Shown: piece by piece, positions 59,159 through 64,000 of the stretch | How the letters are laid out: each line of letters begins with the position of its first letter | How positions within the stretch are numbered: position 1 is the first letter of the stretch | DNA from: Pseudomonas cremoricolorata | GTDB lineage: Bacteria > Pseudomonadota > Gammaproteobacteria > Pseudomonadales > Pseudomonadaceae | NCBI RefSeq assembly: GCF_000759535.1 | Contig: NZ_CP009455.1 | Span: 3,410,001 to 3,474,000, forward strand | Reading direction: 5' to 3' | DNA length: 64,000 nt | The notes under the pieces: model-generated | Database searches by the model: none | Seen by the model: the letters and a program-made list of their open reading frames with translations, nothing else | What the model was told of the DNA's origin: nothing | Translations under genes and position numbers: made by a program

Positions 59159-59749
59159 ATGGTTCGCCGCACCCGCGCCGAAATGGAACAGACCCGCGCC
59201 ACGTTGCTGGCCACCGCACGCCAGTGCTTCAGTGAGCTGGGCTATGCGGCCACCTCGATGGATGATCTTACGGCTCGGGCGGGCTTGACCCGTGGGGCGC
59301 TGTATCACCATTTCGGCGACAAGAAGGGCTTGCTGGTCGCGGTGGTCGAGCAGCTCGATGGCGAAATGGATGCGCGCCTGCAGGCGATTTCAGAGGGCAG
59401 CGCAGACGCCTGGGAAGGTTTTCGCCAGCGCTGTCACGGGTATTTGCGCATGGCCCTGGAGCCGGAAATCCAGCGAATCGTGCTGCGTGATGCACGGGCG
59501 ACGCTGGGCGGCGCCTCGCCCGATTCGCAACGCCACTGCATCGATTCGATGCAGCGGCTGATCGACAACCTCATGCAGCAACGAGTGGTCGCCCATGCCG
59601 ACGCTCAGGCCCTGGCATCGCTGATCTACGGTAGCCTGGCCGAAGCGGCGTTCTGGATTGCCGAGGGCGAGGAGGGTGCCGCGCGGCTGCAGCGTTGCAG
59701 TGCTGCGCTGGACTTGCTGTTGCGCGGTTTGCTGCACCCCTCGGCGTGA
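59159..59749 (+). CDS. TetR-family transcriptional repressor
   Basis: A 196-residue protein with an N-terminal TetR helix-turn-helix (TRATLLATARQCFSELGYAA, MDDLTARAGLTRGALYHHFG DK) and a C-terminal ligand-binding helical domain of the TetR_C-type group (IQRIVLRDARATLGG, HADAQALASLIYGSLAEAAF). Divergent from two MFS exporter genes with a perfect 28-bp palindrome between. Expected to repress both itself and the exporters until it binds an exported compound. Confidence 0.9.
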   Translation: MVRRTRAEMEQTRATLLATARQCFSELGYAATSMDDLTARAGLTRGALYHHFGDKKGLLVAVVEQLDGEMDARLQAISEGSADAWEGFRQRCHGYLRMALEPEIQRIVLRDARATLGGASPDSQRHCIDSMQRLIDNLMQQRVVAHADAQALASLIYGSLAEAAFWIAEGEEGAARLQRCSAALDLLLRGLLHPSA

Positions 59750-59757
59750 TCGGGGCA

Positions 59758-59786
59758 AGCGCTCGGCGCGGTAGGCGACGAGCGCT
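59758..59786. terminator. Hairpin between tetR and metH ends
   Basis: AGCGCTCG (59758-59765) and CGAGCGCT (59779-59786) form an 8-bp stem between two convergent genes. Candidate bidirectional terminator, without a strong T-run. Confidence 0.4.
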
Positions 59787-59794
59787 GGGATCGG

Positions 59795-63502
<3,708 letters not shown>

Positions 63503-63677
63503 GGCAAACTACCTGGTCGGGCGGATATCAGAAGGTGCGGGATGATAGCAAAGTTGCACGGTTTTTAGACGATCCGTGCCTTTGCATGAAGGACGCTCAT
63601 GTTCACGCACCCACGCCGCGCAAGTGCTCCAACCGTCCTTAATCGTGATGGCCTTCTAGAACCAGGATTCTCCGTAC

Positions 63678-64000
63678 ATGATGCATCGTTGTCGTACCCT
63701 TGCCAGCGCCGTGGTCTGCGCCCTGGCCTTGCTGCTGAGCCCTGCGGGCCTGGCGGGTGGCCCTCAGTCATCGCCGGTGATTTCCTATACCCGTGACATC
63801 CAGCCCATCCTCACCGAGAAGTGCGTTGCCTGCCATGCCTGCAACGATGCCGCTTGCCAGCTCAACCTGGGCAGTGCCGAGGGCGTGCAGCGCGGCGGTT
63901 CCAAGGTGCCGGTGTACCAGGGCGAGCGCAGTTCCGCGGTGCCCACCACGCGGCTGTTCTACGACGCGACCAGCGAAGAAGGCTGGCGCAAGAAGGGCTT
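63678..64000 (+). CDS. cti: Fatty acid cis/trans isomerase, N-terminal part (gene runs beyond the window)
   Basis: The first 107 residues are visible. A signal peptide (MMHRCRTLASAVVCALALLL, cleavage after LAG) is followed by YTRDIQPILTEKCVACHACN. This contains a CxxCH heme-binding motif (Cys49, Cys52, His53), the mark of the periplasmic heme enzyme Cti, which turns cis unsaturated membrane fatty acids into trans in response to solvents and heat. The position next to metH agrees with the known P. putida arrangement. A second ATG at 63681 could be the start. Confidence 0.9.
   Translation, partial: MMHRCRTLASAVVCALALLLSPAGLAGGPQSSPVISYTRDIQPILTEKCVACHACNDAACQLNLGSAEGVQRGGSKVPVYQGERSSAVPTTRLFYDATSEEGWRKKG

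Noticed and set aside
63503..63677. Cobalamin riboswitch before metH
   Set aside because: The gap is only 175 bp and shows no B12-box-like sequence or fitting helices by eye. MetH in Pseudomonas is not expected to be repressed by B12.

Overview
The window looks like chromosome of a Pseudomonas of the putida group. The grounds are high GC with strongly GC-ending codons, paired putida-type REP elements (GTAGGAGCGGCTTCAGCCGCGATG-like) at 20467-20592 and 51837-51965, a catRBCA cluster, a cysI-DUF934 pair, and a metH gene next to cti (fatty acid cis/trans isomerase), a neighbourhood known from P. putida. No tRNA, rRNA or CRISPR was seen.

Layout. 1-3405: the end of a GlxA/AraC-type activator, a GntR/FCD regulator with a palindromic operator, and a betaine-type ABC transporter reduced to a small CBS-domain protein and two permeases, with no ATPase or binding protein in view. 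3405-9162: a less GC-rich cassette carrying a LuxR-type regulator, an EutH-like permease, an aldonolactone-oxidase-type flavoprotein and an SDR. A 119-bp MITE-like element lies on one side and wrecked IS3 transposase and proline-racemase fragments on the other. Two matching 16-bp palindromes sit at its promoters. 9181-11463: a TonB siderophore receptor with a Fur-like box. 11457-14884: catR divergent from catBCA (catechol ortho cleavage). 15144-18630: an MFS transporter, an opine-dehydrogenase-family protein and a frameshifted 3-hydroxyacyl-CoA-dehydrogenase-like gene. 18645-19783: an Xre/excisionase-like antitoxin plus PIN toxin.

19797-38593 is the heart of the window: a complete indole-3-acetic acid (auxin) degradation island, iacABCDEFG, iacR and iacHI with a transporter. 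It faces a second, inverted operon holding near-identical copies of the ring-hydroxylating dioxygenase subunits iacC and iacD, a diverged reductase, an OprD-type porin, an MHS transporter and a NIPSNAP protein. iacA and iacH share an exactly identical 22-bp promoter sequence, and a close variant lies before a Bcr/CflA-type exporter. 38713-45612 adds a FeaR-like AraC regulator with a phenylacetaldehyde-type aldehyde dehydrogenase, then an AraC regulator with a tyramine-oxidase-subunit-B-like protein, a RidA protein and a FAD amine oxidase. Read together, the region could take an arylethylamine such as tryptamine through indoleacetaldehyde and indoleacetate to catechol, and by catBCA into the beta-ketoadipate pathway. 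The iac and cat parts rest on family knowledge; the amine link is inference.

45619-64000 is ordinary accessory and core sequence: a methyltransferase, an orphan zeta-toxin-like kinase, a ThDP enzyme, an alpha/beta hydrolase, an HExxH peptidase, DUF934/cysI (sulfite reduction), an orphan sugar-type binding protein, a twice-frameshifted hypothetical gene, a 37-residue membrane peptide, two MFS exporters divergent from a TetR repressor around a perfect 28-bp operator, metH, and the start of cti. Start codons were chosen by ribosome binding sites and family length. All identity statements are by eye.
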